Part shown: positions 1 to 6,968 of the stretch, in pieces | Position numbering within the stretch: position 1 is the first letter of the stretch | Layout of the letters: each line of letters starts with the position of its first letter | NCBI GenBank assembly: GCA_944320255.1 | Contig: CALUGU010000001.1 | Coordinates: 27,341-91,340 of the forward strand | Direction of reading: 5' to 3' | Length of the DNA stretch: 64,000 bases | Origin: an uncultured Prevotella sp. | GTDB taxonomy: Bacteria > Bacteroidota > Bacteroidia > Bacteroidales > Bacteroidaceae | Position numbers and translations under genes: made by a program | Notes under the pieces: model-generated | What the model saw: the letters and a program-made list of their open reading frames with translations, nothing else | The model's database searches: none | Told to the model about the DNA's origin: nothing

Positions 1-84
1 GTATTTCCACAATGTTTCATCATTGCGGAGCTTCCACGTGTCTTTTGCGTGCTTCCTGTCTATTGGTTCAATGGTTACTAACAT
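1..84 (-). CDS. Partial GNAT-like N-acetyltransferase (N-terminus only)
   Basis: The first 28 codons of a gene run off the left edge, beginning MLVTIEPIDRKHAKDTW and continuing with KLRNDETLWKY. This resembles the N-terminus of RimJ-type GNAT acetyltransferases, where a 'lR.l...D...iw.lrnd...' pattern opens the fold. The start overlaps the stop of glf by 7 bp and is preceded by GGAGGAGAGCAA, a strong ribosome binding site by the standards of this window. Coupling to glf suggests a sugar or surface-glycan role, but that is inference. Family assignment is tentative because only 28 residues are visible. Confidence 0.5.
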   Translation of the reverse strand, partial: MLVTIEPIDRKHAKDTWKLRNDETLWKY

Positions 85-1187
85 TTGCTCTCCTCCTTCC
101 ATAATTTCATAGCTGACAATATCGTATCGTCCATATCGTAATATTTGTATTCTGCAAGCCTACCTCCTATAATGACATTTGAATGTTTTTCAAGTTCTTT
201 CAGATAGGCAGAGTGCAAGGCTTCGCTTTCAGGTATATTTACAGGGTAGTACGCTTCTTTTTCATCCATACCGGCATAACCGTCAGGATATTCAAAACTT
301 ACCAACGTAAAATCGTCATGACTGCAAGCGTAATCAAAATACTTATGCTCTATGGAACGTGTAAAGGGCACATCGGCTTCAGTGTTGTTCACTACTGCGC
401 ATTCCTGGAAAAACTTGGTGTTATACTCTCTCAATTTGAATTTCAGGCTTCTATATGGCAATACTCCATACTTGTAATCAAACAGACTGTCAATCCTGCC
501 TGTATAAACAATCTTGTTGGCTTCTGCTTGTAGAGAATGCTTTTCTTTGTTGAAATCAACACCTAAAACTACGTGTGAGCCTTCAAGAAGTTTTGATGTT
601 AGGAAGTTGTAGCCCCCGGCAGGAATGAACTGGTAGAGGTCGTTATAATAATTATTATCATACGTAAACCTTACAGGTATGCGAGAGATAATCGAGGCTG
701 GGAGTTCCGTGCATTTCATACCCCATTGCTTTTCTGTGTACCCTTTTATAAGGGTTTTATAAATATCTCTTCCGACAATGGATATGGCCTTGTCTTCAAG
801 ATTGCGGATTTCTTTTACACATTGGCTTTGCTCTTTGATTATACTTTTTACATCCTCAACGGTGGAAACTCCCCACATTTGCCTAAACGTGTTCATATTG
901 AACGGCAGACTGAACGTATTTTCATTATATCTGGCAAGCGGCCTGTTGATGAAAGGATGTATTTCAACAAGCGACTTGACAAAATCATAAACATTACGGT
1001 TAGATGTGTGGAAAATATGGGGACCATATCTGTGTACTGTTATTCCTGAAACATTTTCACAGAACAAGTTGCCTCCTGTGTGGCTCCTGCGCTCGACAAC
1101 GAGGCAACGTTTGCCTGCCTTAGTTGCAAGGTGGGCAAACGTTGAGCCGAACAATCCGGCACCTACTATCAAGTAATCGTATTTCAT
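78..1187 (-). CDS. glf: UDP-galactopyranose mutase
   Basis: Flavoenzyme that interconverts UDP-galactopyranose and UDP-galactofuranose, the donor for galactofuranose-containing surface glycans. The 369-residue protein has the N-terminal FAD dinucleotide fold (GAGLFG at residues 9-14, VVERR near 30-34, TGGN near 37-40), the family motif GPHIFHT (55-61) and YTEKQWG (150-156). Length is normal for the family. A near-consensus Bacteroidales promoter lies 19-49 bp upstream. It is the most upstream gene of a transcript that continues into the GNAT-like gene. Glf is usually found in capsule or O-antigen clusters, so its place inside a prophage is notable; it may modify host surface glycans after lysogeny. 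Confidence 0.93.
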   Translation of the reverse strand: MKYDYLIVGAGLFGSTFAHLATKAGKRCLVVERRSHTGGNLFCENVSGITVHRYGPHIFHTSNRNVYDFVKSLVEIHPFINRPLARYNENTFSLPFNMNTFRQMWGVSTVEDVKSIIKEQSQCVKEIRNLEDKAISIVGRDIYKTLIKGYTEKQWGMKCTELPASIISRIPVRFTYDNNYYNDLYQFIPAGGYNFLTSKLLEGSHVVLGVDFNKEKHSLQAEANKIVYTGRIDSLFDYKYGVLPYRSLKFKLREYNTKFFQECAVVNNTEADVPFTRSIEHKYFDYACSHDDFTLVSFEYPDGYAGMDEKEAYYPVNIPESEALHSAYLKELEKHSNVIIGGRLAEYKYYDMDDTILSAMKLWKEESKC

Positions 1188-1205
1188 ATCTTTGCAGCTT
1201 TGCTA

Positions 1206-1236
1206 CAAAGATACTTAAAATATTTTGTTGAACAAA
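1206..1236 (-). promoter_or_regulatory. Promoter P1 (glf) with palindromic operator over -33
   Basis: On the minus strand TTTG (1,236-1,233), a 19-bp spacer and TATCTTTG (1,213-1,206) match the Bacteroidales -33/-7 consensus. A palindrome TTTGT-TGA-ACAAA (1,224-1,236) covers the -33 box. The same arrangement with the same spacing recurs at 14,000-14,032 and 30,171-30,202, suggesting a shared repressor or activator. Confidence 0.75.
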
Positions 1237-1253
1237 TTATTTCAACTCAATTA

Positions 1254-1658
1254 TTATATTTCTTTCAGTGCCTTGTTGATTTCTTCAACTATAAAGCATA
1301 ATAGATACGCTTGCGGTTCATCGTTTTCAGTACTAAGCGCAATGTCAAGGTGCCGAAATATGGCATTTGTAGCGTGTACAGCTTCATGGGCGATTGTTCA
1401 ACAAGTGATACTCTCTGTGTTATGAAACCATAATAGAACACCTAACAATCCTGTTTCTTTGTTGGACATGGCATTGGAGAAAGTAACAGCATAGCTGTTT
1501 TCGATGATGTGCGGCTCTACATAAAGAGGGTCTCCGTCCTTGTCGTTGAACTTATCTGCTATATCCTGCCTGTCACCACCAATGCAAATGAAGATGCGCC
1601 TTGGATAAATCACAGGGTCGATGTCTTTGAATATGAATTTTGCTTTTTCTTGTTCCAT
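1254..1658 (-). pseudogene. Conserved phage protein interrupted by an in-frame TGA
   Basis: Codons 1-86 (beginning MEQEKAKFIFKDIDPV) end at TGA (1,398-1,400). The same frame continues for 47 more codons before TAA at 1,254-1,256. The downstream part (TIAHEAVHATNAIFRHLD, then NDEPQAYLLCFIVEEINKAL) is the best conserved part of this phage family, which I recognise by the 'HEAVH...NDEP.AYL' pattern. A single base change therefore appears to split an otherwise intact gene. Recoding of TGA is possible but unlikely, because other genes here use TGA as a normal stop. The function of the family is not known to me; HEAVH resembles a zincin HExxH. Confidence 0.7.
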
Positions 1659-1690
1659 TTTTCTTGCTTTTTCTTGACATGATGTTGGAT

Positions 1691-1963
1691 TTATCGTTTT
1701 AGAAAGGCATGGAGCACAAACAGTCCATTGAAAGATTGGAGCGTGCTTATGTATTCCAAATTGTCACTGTCTTGGATTTCATGCCCTGTACCGATTATCC
1801 GTATGGTTACGGCTATGTCGTTTGGTGCGGTAGGATTTACCAATGCCCACAGGCACGGTCTGTCTTTTTGCGCCTGTACCGTCAGTATCTTTGCGCCTGT
1901 CGGCAACATGACAACTTGCTCGTCTTGTACTTCGAGCGGATATTTGTAAATCTTCTTTTTCAT
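1691..1963 (-). CDS. Small phage protein, DUF7352-like
   Basis: A 90-residue protein starting MKKKIYKYPLEVQDEQVVML, with the pattern 'I.KYPLEV.DEQ...LP.GA.IL.VQ.Q...PCLWALV.P' and a later 'R.IGTGH.I' segment. This pattern is common in temperate phages of gut Bacteroidales and in other phages as DUF7352. It is predicted to be a compact beta-rich cytosolic protein. It sits in the leftmost run of small accessory genes, 32 bp upstream of the interrupted HEAVH gene. Role unknown. Confidence 0.75.
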   Translation of the reverse strand: MKKKIYKYPLEVQDEQVVMLPTGAKILTVQAQKDRPCLWALVNPTAPNDIAVTIRIIGTGHEIQDSDNLEYISTLQSFNGLFVLHAFLKR

Positions 1964-1974
1964 TTCTCGTTTAT

Positions 1975-2526
1975 TTAGTATTTCTTGTTACCGTGTTTCC
2001 AATCCCTAAGTTTGTTATAGCGCATCTTCTGCTCTACGAAGAAGTCGATGTCGATGCTGTTGAAAGAGCACCAGGCCAAGGTGTACGCCATGACGTCGGC
2101 TATCTTGCACCTTAACGGAATGATGGCCGTCACGTGGCAGCACAGGGCGTAGCATAACCTTGCGAGGCTGTAGTCGCGGACGTGGAAGGTCTGCGTCCCT
2201 TCTGTCACGCCGTCAAGGCTGACGCCGCACAGCGCGGCGAGGTCGAGGCAGCGTATGATGATGTCGGCAAGCTCGCACTCCACCGTGCCGTCGATATGTT
2301 CCGCGAACGCCGTCATAAACCAATCGTCGCCGGTGCGCTCAATCGCCGCCATGCACTCCTTGAAGCGTGCGGTGTCTGCGTGCATGTCCTTGCGGTCTGC
2401 CTGCACGGCCTCCGCTATCTCGGTTATGATAAGCATCAAATAAGTTTCGTCCGGCAGTTCGATGTCGTGCCAGCCGTGCGCCTTTGCGGTTGCGAAGGCT
2501 TCTTGTGATAGTTTGTCAAAATTCAT
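1975..2526 (-). CDS. MazG-like NTP pyrophosphohydrolase-fold phage protein
   Basis: A 183-residue protein with an all-alpha MazG/dUTPase-like signature: MLIITEIAEAVQADRK near residues 31-46, and ECELADIIIRCLDLAALCG near 105-123, which supplies the acidic ExxE/ExxxD metal-binding pattern. The C-terminus 'KMRYNKLRDWKHGNKKY' is typical of the phage version. Such enzymes hydrolyse noncanonical or alarmone nucleotides and may tune nucleotide pools during phage growth. The N-terminus is preceded by the TTTAGTCG repeat array at 2,530-2,640. Confidence 0.75.
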   Translation of the reverse strand: MNFDKLSQEAFATAKAHGWHDIELPDETYLMLIITEIAEAVQADRKDMHADTARFKECMAAIERTGDDWFMTAFAEHIDGTVECELADIIIRCLDLAALCGVSLDGVTEGTQTFHVRDYSLARLCYALCCHVTAIIPLRCKIADVMAYTLAWCSFNSIDIDFFVEQKMRYNKLRDWKHGNKKY

Positions 2527-2529
2527 ATT

Positions 2530-2640
2530 CAGTCATTTTTTTAGTCGTTTCGATGGTCGTTTTAGTCGGTTTTTAGTCATTTTAGTCGGTTTCATAGTCG
2601 GTTTGGCTATTAAAGCGACTAAAAAGCGACTAAAGTCCCG
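2530..2640. repeat. Array of TTTAGTCG-type short repeats
   Basis: On the plus strand about six units related to TTTTAGTCGG follow each other every 10-12 bp, ending in two inverted copies (GCGACTAAA) near 2,615-2,635. The array lies directly upstream of the MazG-like gene. The near-helical spacing resembles the TTGG(A/T)CG array at 22,811-23,260 but with a different core word. It may be a set of protein-binding sites. No coding potential is evident. Confidence 0.6.
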
Positions 2641-2652
2641 TCAATTATTCCG

Positions 2653-3048
2653 TCACTTGGCATTTCCATCTTCTTTGTTTGTCTTTACGTTTTCAATGCA
2701 CCAGCAGAGCATTTCGTATGCGGCATCAATCATTTCCTCATTGTGAAATGCGACAATCGGGTCGCCTTCGTATATGGCATATTGGAACATACATTCACAA
2801 CCGTTGAAAGTTATAAGCAGCCTGTTCCAATTCACGGAGCCGGGCAGAAGCTCAAGCACGTCCTGCAAGGTGTAGGCGGGTAGCATTCCGCAACTTTCGT
2901 CAATAACCTCCATTGCGTTCTCCTTCGTGGTAACGAAGTTATTTTCGTGACCAACTTCGTAAACTACCCAATATAGCATTGTTTCTTTCAGTTCCAGCCC
3001 CAGCTCTTGCAGGTGCTGCATTTGCTTTATATCCAAAACTTGCTTCAT
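2653..3048 (-). CDS. Conserved phage protein of unknown function
   Basis: A 131-residue acidic protein. The start 'MKQVLDIKQMQHLQELGLEL' and the motif 'PAYTLQDVLELLP' (near residues 57-69) recur in many prophages of Bacteroidales. The C-terminus 'AAYEMLCWCIEN' is also typical. No catalytic motif is visible. The gene belongs to the ATGA-coupled accessory run and follows the small membrane protein at 3,050-3,199 with a 1-bp gap. Confidence 0.7.
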   Translation of the reverse strand: MKQVLDIKQMQHLQELGLELKETMLYWVVYEVGHENNFVTTKENAMEVIDESCGMLPAYTLQDVLELLPGSVNWNRLLITFNGCECMFQYAIYEGDPIVAFHNEEMIDAAYEMLCWCIENVKTNKEDGNAK

Positions 3049-3049
3049 A

Positions 3050-3199
3050 TTATTCCTCCCATTTAATTATAAGTAATAATGAAAGTACCAACACAATTAT
3101 AAGCCACACAATAGGTGGCGTATATGTTTCTATCAAAGCAGCAATAAATGTTCCTATCAATACTCCAATAAGTATATTTAACCTCTTTTTGTTTATCAT
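3050..3199 (-). CDS. Small membrane protein (49 aa)
   Basis: An open frame of 49 codons beginning MINKKRLNILIGVLIG. Two hydrophobic segments (about residues 8-22 and 29-44) flank a short ETYTPP turn, so it is probably a two-helix inner-membrane protein ending in KWEE. The start ATG overlaps the stop of the upstream gene as ATGA (3,196-3,199), and the next gene begins 2 bp past its stop, which supports translation. It is one of three very small membrane proteins in this run, the others being at 3,806 and 5,666. Function unknown. Confidence 0.7.
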   Translation of the reverse strand: MINKKRLNILIGVLIGTFIAALIETYTPPIVWLIIVLVLSLLLIIKWEE

Positions 3200-3582
3200 T
3201 CCTTCCACGTTATCTTTATCGGCTCTCCGCTGTCCTCGCAGGTGAGTGTCGGCGACGAATATACGTTCTTGTAATTGTTTGCCAACATGTACTTATGCAG
3301 CATCTCACGGTACAAATAGTACGTTTGTGCTATCATCCTGCGCTGCGCCTCGTCGGGGCAGCCGTTGCCCGCCCAGTCGTAGTCCCTGCCTAATTTAAGT
3401 TCGGGCGTGACAAAGGGCTTTACCCATTCAAGCCTGTGCCTTGCCTCATTGCGCTTTTCAAGCACTGACGTTGCGTTGCGTAGCTCCGTGTCGCCGCAGA
3501 GGAAGCGGTGGATGTCCTCGACGCAGGAGCTGACGAGCATCAGCTGCTCCTCGTTGAGGGTGATGGTGTATTTCCTGCTCAT
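3196..3582 (-). CDS. Conserved phage protein of unknown function
   Basis: A 128-residue protein starting MSRKYTITLNEEQLMLVSSC. It carries the family pattern 'AVEDIHRFL.G.TEL.N.T' (here SCVEDIHRFLCGDTELRNAT), 'YDWAGNGCP' and 'LTCEDSG'. It is widespread in Bacteroidales prophages and usually lies among small accessory genes, as here. The fold looks helical at the N-terminus. No function is established to my knowledge. The start overlaps the stop of the 3,579-3,809 gene (ATGA). Confidence 0.75.
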   Translation of the reverse strand: MSRKYTITLNEEQLMLVSSCVEDIHRFLCGDTELRNATSVLEKRNEARHRLEWVKPFVTPELKLGRDYDWAGNGCPDEAQRRMIAQTYYLYREMLHKYMLANNYKNVYSSPTLTCEDSGEPIKITWKE

Positions 3583-3809
3583 TCTTCTTTCTCCTTTTCA
3601 TTAAATACATAAAACATGATTGATTTGGTGCTGTCGTTAGTTTCCACCCTGTACGTCTTTCCTTCGTATTGAAAGAGGGAAACGTAGCAATAGGTCTTGC
3701 CACCGTTGGAAATCTTGCCTTGCGCAATAACGGATGAAATCAATTTCATCACGATATTGTCAGGGATGTCGGCTTCGGTCTTTATCCTGATTTCCTTGTT
3801 CAGCCTCAT
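3579..3809 (-). CDS. Small conserved phage protein
   Basis: A 76-residue protein beginning MRLNKEIRIKTEADIPDNIV, with 'F.YEGKTYRVETND' near the middle, a pattern frequent in Bacteroidales phage accessory regions. An upstream in-frame start at 3,866 exists, but the ATG at 3,809 is preferred because GAAAGGAGAAAGAAGA precedes it and because the small gene at 3,806-3,910 ends there as ATGA. Function unknown; a small beta-strand protein is likely. Confidence 0.7.
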   Translation of the reverse strand: MRLNKEIRIKTEADIPDNIVMKLISSVIAQGKISNGGKTYCYVSLFQYEGKTYRVETNDSTKSIMFYVFNEKEKEE

Positions 3810-3910
3810 TCTTCTTTCTCCTTTCTTCCTGTGAATTTTCCGACCTCGAACCACGCCCAGCCCCAAAAGAGGTTGAGCGCGGTGAGGATGATGATGTCTA
3901 AGGTTGTCAT
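3806..3910 (-). CDS. Very small membrane protein (34 aa)
   Basis: A 34-codon frame, MTTLDIIILTALNLFWGWAW followed by FEVGKFTGRKEKEE. It has one aromatic-rich transmembrane segment (residues 4-22) and a charged tail. The stop TGA overlaps the next start (ATGA, 3,806-3,809). The upstream radical SAM gene stops only 5 bp before its start. The compact packing suggests it is translated. Function unknown. Confidence 0.55.
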   Translation of the reverse strand: MTTLDIIILTALNLFWGWAWFEVGKFTGRKEKEE

Positions 3911-3914
3911 AATG

Positions 3915-4856
3915 TTATGGTATTATTACGTTGTTCTTATTCCAAGAGAGCGATATGCTGCCGTCAACAAGGCACTTGAACGTGTTTATCTTCCTGTTCT
4001 TGATGTCGTTCTCGCAGACCTGCTCGGCAACCTTGCTGCCGATGTTCCAGTTTATGATTATCGGCACAGGCGTGGGTATGAGCAGATAGCGGACGAAGCC
4101 TAAAGTCTGGTCGTTGCGGATTATCGTGTAATCCGTGAAATAATATCTAACAAGACACTTGAAAATATCCTCGTATTCATCATCTGACAAGATAAGGTCG
4201 AGGGCGTCATTGACATCATTGACGCTAAAGCTGTCTTTGGGGATGATGTTTGATATTCGTATCTCGTCGGCAAACTCCGACACTATACGGATATGCTCCA
4301 AGAGTTCGGAATACTCGTCGAGGTTGCCACGCCAAATATTTGTGTTTATGCGGATTTTTATTTTAGGATTGACGTTTTTAATATCGAAACAGATTTCCCT
4401 AAGCTCGTCATAGCTCATAAAATCCTGTCCGTTGTGGCATGATATGTTAATGCCTTGTATGCCGTTGTCAGGGTCAAACAGGTCTCTTAGGTAATCAAAA
4501 CCGTCTTTCAGTGCAATGCCGTTGGTGGTGAGGCGCAGCATTTCAAGTCCTGTTTCTTTCCTTAGCCGTGACACAAATTCTAATATGCGGCGATGGAGCA
4601 AAGGCTCTCCGCCTAAGACAATAGCCTCTTTGACGTGGTATCTGTCAACAAGCGTCCTGATGTTTGCGACCGCCCTGTCAACGCGAATGTTCAAGCGGCG
4701 GTCTGTTTTGGAGTTGATGCAGTAAGGACACGCCTTTTGGCAGTTGTTTGTGGCCACTATGGAGAGGTAGGCGTTGTCTGACACCATTCCTATATCTGTA
4801 AGATAATACTTGTTTGTCTTGAATATCTCAAGGCTGTCTGTTTGGATTATGCTCAT
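3915..4856 (-). CDS. Radical SAM enzyme
   Basis: A 313-residue protein with the radical SAM cluster motif CxxxCxxC (CQKACPYC, Cys39, Cys43, Cys46) and the SAM-contacting GGEP (residues 82-85), in a MoaA/SPASM-like partial TIM barrel. A C-terminal region contains Cys279 and Cys294, but no clear auxiliary-cluster motif is visible. The substrate cannot be read from sequence. Its neighbours are a coiled-coil protein, an ASCH-like protein and tiny membrane proteins, so peptide or nucleoside modification are both open. Radical SAM genes are uncommon in small temperate phages. Confidence 0.85.
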   Translation of the reverse strand: MSIIQTDSLEIFKTNKYYLTDIGMVSDNAYLSIVATNNCQKACPYCINSKTDRRLNIRVDRAVANIRTLVDRYHVKEAIVLGGEPLLHRRILEFVSRLRKETGLEMLRLTTNGIALKDGFDYLRDLFDPDNGIQGINISCHNGQDFMSYDELREICFDIKNVNPKIKIRINTNIWRGNLDEYSELLEHIRIVSEFADEIRISNIIPKDSFSVNDVNDALDLILSDDEYEDIFKCLVRYYFTDYTIIRNDQTLGFVRYLLIPTPVPIIINWNIGSKVAEQVCENDIKNRKINTFKCLVDGSISLSWNKNNVIIP

Positions 4857-4980
4857 TGTTTTTGTCTTTAAGTTTGAATATTATTTCCATCAGTTGCTTG
4901 TTCTGCTCCTTGTACCGCTCGACCTCGTGTTGCAGGAAGTCGATCTCGTTGCACAGGGCTTCATGCTCGATGTCGGTCAT
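4828..4980 (-). CDS. Small coiled-coil protein (50 aa)
   Basis: A 50-codon frame beginning MTDIEHEALCNEIDFLQHEV. Heptad-like leucine, isoleucine and valine spacing from residues 5 to 38 predicts a coiled coil. The start overlaps the stop of the ASCH-like gene as ATGA (4,977-4,980). The 3' end overlaps the radical SAM start by 29 bp, an arrangement that suggests translational coupling. It might dimerise or act as an accessory to the radical SAM protein, but that is only inference from position. Confidence 0.65.
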   Translation of the reverse strand: MTDIEHEALCNEIDFLQHEVERYKEQNKQLMEIIFKLKDKNNEHNPNRQP

Positions 4981-5660
4981 TTTACCAGTTCAAAATCATA
5001 AACGAACACATAGGGATTCTCTTTCCACACGTCTTTTCTGCTCACCTTATTTATGAGGTGAGCAAAAGCTTCTTGCGGTGTATCATGCACATCCTTAACG
5101 CTTTTAACTTCAACTCCAGGAACATAATAATAGTTCTTGCAAGCAGGCGCATGCCATTTCTTTATTATGCCTTCTTTCAAACAACATTCGTCCGAGATGT
5201 CTTGGAGACGCTCTACACGAACATCTGTTATGCAGATTTGGTGAATCATCATATCTGCGGCAACGAACATTTTATTATTGAAGCCGGAATGCTCCATCCA
5301 CGATATGTATTCAGAAGCCTTTTGCACATTCTTCTCGTAATGTGCGGCACAAGTCGCGTTATTGCTATTTTCCAATTCCTCTGCAATAGAACAATAACTT
5401 TGCGCCACAGCAACCACTTCGCCTTTCCTATACCGTCTGCACGATTTGTCATATTCAGTCCCTGACACAAAGTTCATGTAACTACCAAACGGCTCATTAA
5501 AATCAACAGGGTTAAGACCGTAAGCGTAACCTTTCCAACAAATCCCACAATTATCCTTATACGTCGGTTGAGGAGTAATTATCTTCCTTGTCTGCGTCTT
5601 TCTGCCTTCAAGCACGGCTTTGGTGAGCAGAAATTCATCTGAGAACATTATCTTCTTCAT
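4977..5660 (-). CDS. ASCH-like phage protein
   Basis: A 227-residue protein beginning MKKIMFSDEFLLTKAVLEGR. 'GRKTQTRK' (residues 19-26), 'YRKGEVVAVAQSY' (near 77-89) and 'ITDVRVERLQDISDECCLKEGI' in two parts near 143-165 form the pattern of the PUA-related ASCH fold seen in many phages. ASCH proteins are thought to bind RNA or modified nucleotides. It is coupled to the coiled-coil gene downstream. The exact role is unknown. Confidence 0.75.
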   Translation of the reverse strand: MKKIMFSDEFLLTKAVLEGRKTQTRKIITPQPTYKDNCGICWKGYAYGLNPVDFNEPFGSYMNFVSGTEYDKSCRRYRKGEVVAVAQSYCSIAEELENSNNATCAAHYEKNVQKASEYISWMEHSGFNNKMFVAADMMIHQICITDVRVERLQDISDECCLKEGIIKKWHAPACKNYYYVPGVEVKSVKDVHDTPQEAFAHLINKVSRKDVWKENPYVFVYDFELVK

Positions 5661-5665
5661 AATCC

Positions 5666-5779
5666 TTACTTTTTAATCGCTCTTACAATATCCGCTATTC
5701 CGACTAAAACAATCCAAAGGATAAACACGAATCCCGCAAAGTGCCAAAAGTCATCCAATATGTATCTGACAAAATCCAT
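5666..5779 (-). CDS. Very small membrane protein (37 aa)
   Basis: A 37-codon frame, MDFVRYILDDFWHFAGFVFI followed by LWIVLVGIADIVRAIKK. It has one transmembrane helix (about residues 13-30) and a basic C-terminus. Five bp separate it from the ASCH-like gene downstream and 5 bp from the gene upstream. This kind of protein recurs in Bacteroidales prophages; a function in exclusion or lysis is conceivable but unsupported. Confidence 0.6.
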   Translation of the reverse strand: MDFVRYILDDFWHFAGFVFILWIVLVGIADIVRAIKK

Positions 5780-5784
5780 AATCC

Positions 5785-6147
5785 TTACTTTTTAATCAGT
5801 TTTATAGCCATAAATAGCCCATATTCTAATACTTTTTCATATCCTTCTTTCATAGGCGCACTCGATATTATGCGTTTTTTTTCATGTAGAATATCATATA
5901 CATAACTACCATCTTCACATGGAATAACTGTTACGTCTATGTCATACACCTCCCGTAGCCACCTCGCCGCCAAAGCCTGCGTGGGACAGGAAAACACAGT
6001 TTCATACTCATTGAAGTTTACTTTATTTGAGCTACCCGCGTCCCATCTGAATCCATTTTGCATATATTGAGAATTACACGGCACGTCAAATCCTGCTTCT
6101 TTCAGCATCTTCGCAGTGTCGAACGAAACAAATTGCTCTTTTATCAT
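5785..6147 (-). CDS. Conserved phage protein of unknown function
   Basis: A 120-residue protein. The pattern 'S.DTAK.LKEAGFD.PC' at residues 8-24 and 'CPTQALAARWLREVYDIDVTV' in the middle recur in Bacteroidales prophages and resemble small tail- or nucleoid-associated accessory proteins, but no biochemical role is known to me. The start overlaps the upstream stop as ATGA (6,144-6,147). Confidence 0.7.
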   Translation of the reverse strand: MIKEQFVSFDTAKMLKEAGFDVPCNSQYMQNGFRWDAGSSNKVNFNEYETVFSCPTQALAARWLREVYDIDVTVIPCEDGSYVYDILHEKKRIISSAPMKEGYEKVLEYGLFMAIKLIKK

Positions 6148-6350
6148 AACGATTCCTCCTTTAACTCTATAGGTTCATCTTGCCATGTAAGGTCTCTGCC
6201 AATAATTTTCTCAATAGTTCCTTCTGGCAGCTTAATGGTATCACCATCCCATCTACGAGGATTATACCAATAACCTTCCTCTTTATAAGGTTCTCTATCG
6301 AAGATGTATTCAGTTTCATCTATACATTTTGCTAACCAAGCCATTGTCAA
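6144..6350 (-). CDS. Small acidic phage protein, paralogue of the next gene
   Basis: A 68-residue protein; the frame starts MTMAWLAKCIDETEYIF and ends 'LTWQDEPIELKEESL'. The C-terminal 'L.W.DEP.EL' motif is shared with the upstream gene at 6,347-6,544, so the two look like diverged tandem copies. Both have a W-rich N-terminus followed by 'W..G..Y' elements, typical of small beta-sheet phage accessory proteins. Translationally coupled on both sides. Confidence 0.65.
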   Translation of the reverse strand: MTMAWLAKCIDETEYIFDREPYKEEGYWYNPRRWDGDTIKLPEGTIEKIIGRDLTWQDEPIELKEESL

Positions 6351-6544
6351 TCCTCCTTTCCTTTCGGCATAAGCTCCAGCGGTTCGTCATCCCATTTAAG
6401 GTCGGGGAACCAATCGTCAGGTATGCGGCAAGAATAAATATCGCCGATGGTAATCCAAGCATATGACAAAATATCCCTTTCGGGTTTGGACGGAAAAGCC
6501 CATAATGCCCCGTCCTTATCCCTTGCTATCCAAATGCTGTTCAT
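6347..6544 (-). CDS. Small acidic phage protein, paralogue of the previous gene
   Basis: A 65-residue protein starting MNSIWIARDKDGALWAF and ending 'LKWDDEPLELMPKGKED'. 'WIARDKDG.L..F..KP' is a frequent start of small proteins in Bacteroidales prophages. It shares the C-terminal 'L.W.DEP.EL' motif with the 6,144-6,350 product. Function unknown. Confidence 0.65.
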   Translation of the reverse strand: MNSIWIARDKDGALWAFPSKPERDILSYAWITIGDIYSCRIPDDWFPDLKWDDEPLELMPKGKED

Positions 6545-6762
6545 TGTTTCTTCTTTTTAGGTTTGAAACTCTCTGTTTCCTTGTCCCACTCCACGCAGTC
6601 GGGGCAGTAGAGGCAGTGGTTGACGATAAGCCATTCTCGATTGACCGCTATCTGGGCAAGTGGATGAGGCAAATAAGTGTGCAACGTATCTCCGCACTTG
6701 TTTTTAAGAGTTTTGCCGCACCCGTCGCACACGGCTTGGTACATTTCAACTTTCTGTATCAT
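6541..6762 (-). CDS. Small zinc-finger-like protein
   Basis: A 73-residue protein beginning MIQKVEMYQAVCDGCGKTL. Two CxxC pairs (CDGC near residues 12-15 and CPDC near 53-56) suggest a zinc-binding treble-clef or ribbon. A longer reading from 6,786 exists, but the ATG at 6,762 is preferred since it overlaps the upstream stop as ATGA. A lysine-rich tail (KPKKKKQ) could contact nucleic acid. Confidence 0.65.
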   Translation of the reverse strand: MIQKVEMYQAVCDGCGKTLKNKCGDTLHTYLPHPLAQIAVNREWLIVNHCLYCPDCVEWDKETESFKPKKKKQ

Positions 6763-6968
6763 AATGTCTTTACATATTGGCTGCACGACTGTTGGTTACA
6801 CTTCACTTTCTGTAATCCATTGAACGTGCGGTTACTCTTGCGCACACGGCAGTAGGATATTACCTTGCTACCACACTCCCACCGCTGGCGGTGAATACAA
6901 GTGCGGCACGTTTCAATGGTTGGTTTTTGATGCTGAACGGTGTCTGTATTGCCAAATAAATCATTCAT
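6759..6968 (-). CDS. Small cysteine-rich phage protein
   Basis: A 69-residue protein starting MNDLFGNTDTV. Its cysteine pattern (CRTC near residues 21-24, then CG, YC, KC and SC) and the phrase 'VRKSNRT.NGL.KVKC' are common in Bacteroidales prophages. It probably binds zinc. It is coupled by ATGA to genes on both sides (6,759-6,762 and 6,965-6,968). Function unknown. Confidence 0.7.
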   Translation of the reverse strand: MNDLFGNTDTVQHQKPTIETCRTCIHRQRWECGSKVISYCRVRKSNRTFNGLQKVKCNQQSCSQYVKTL

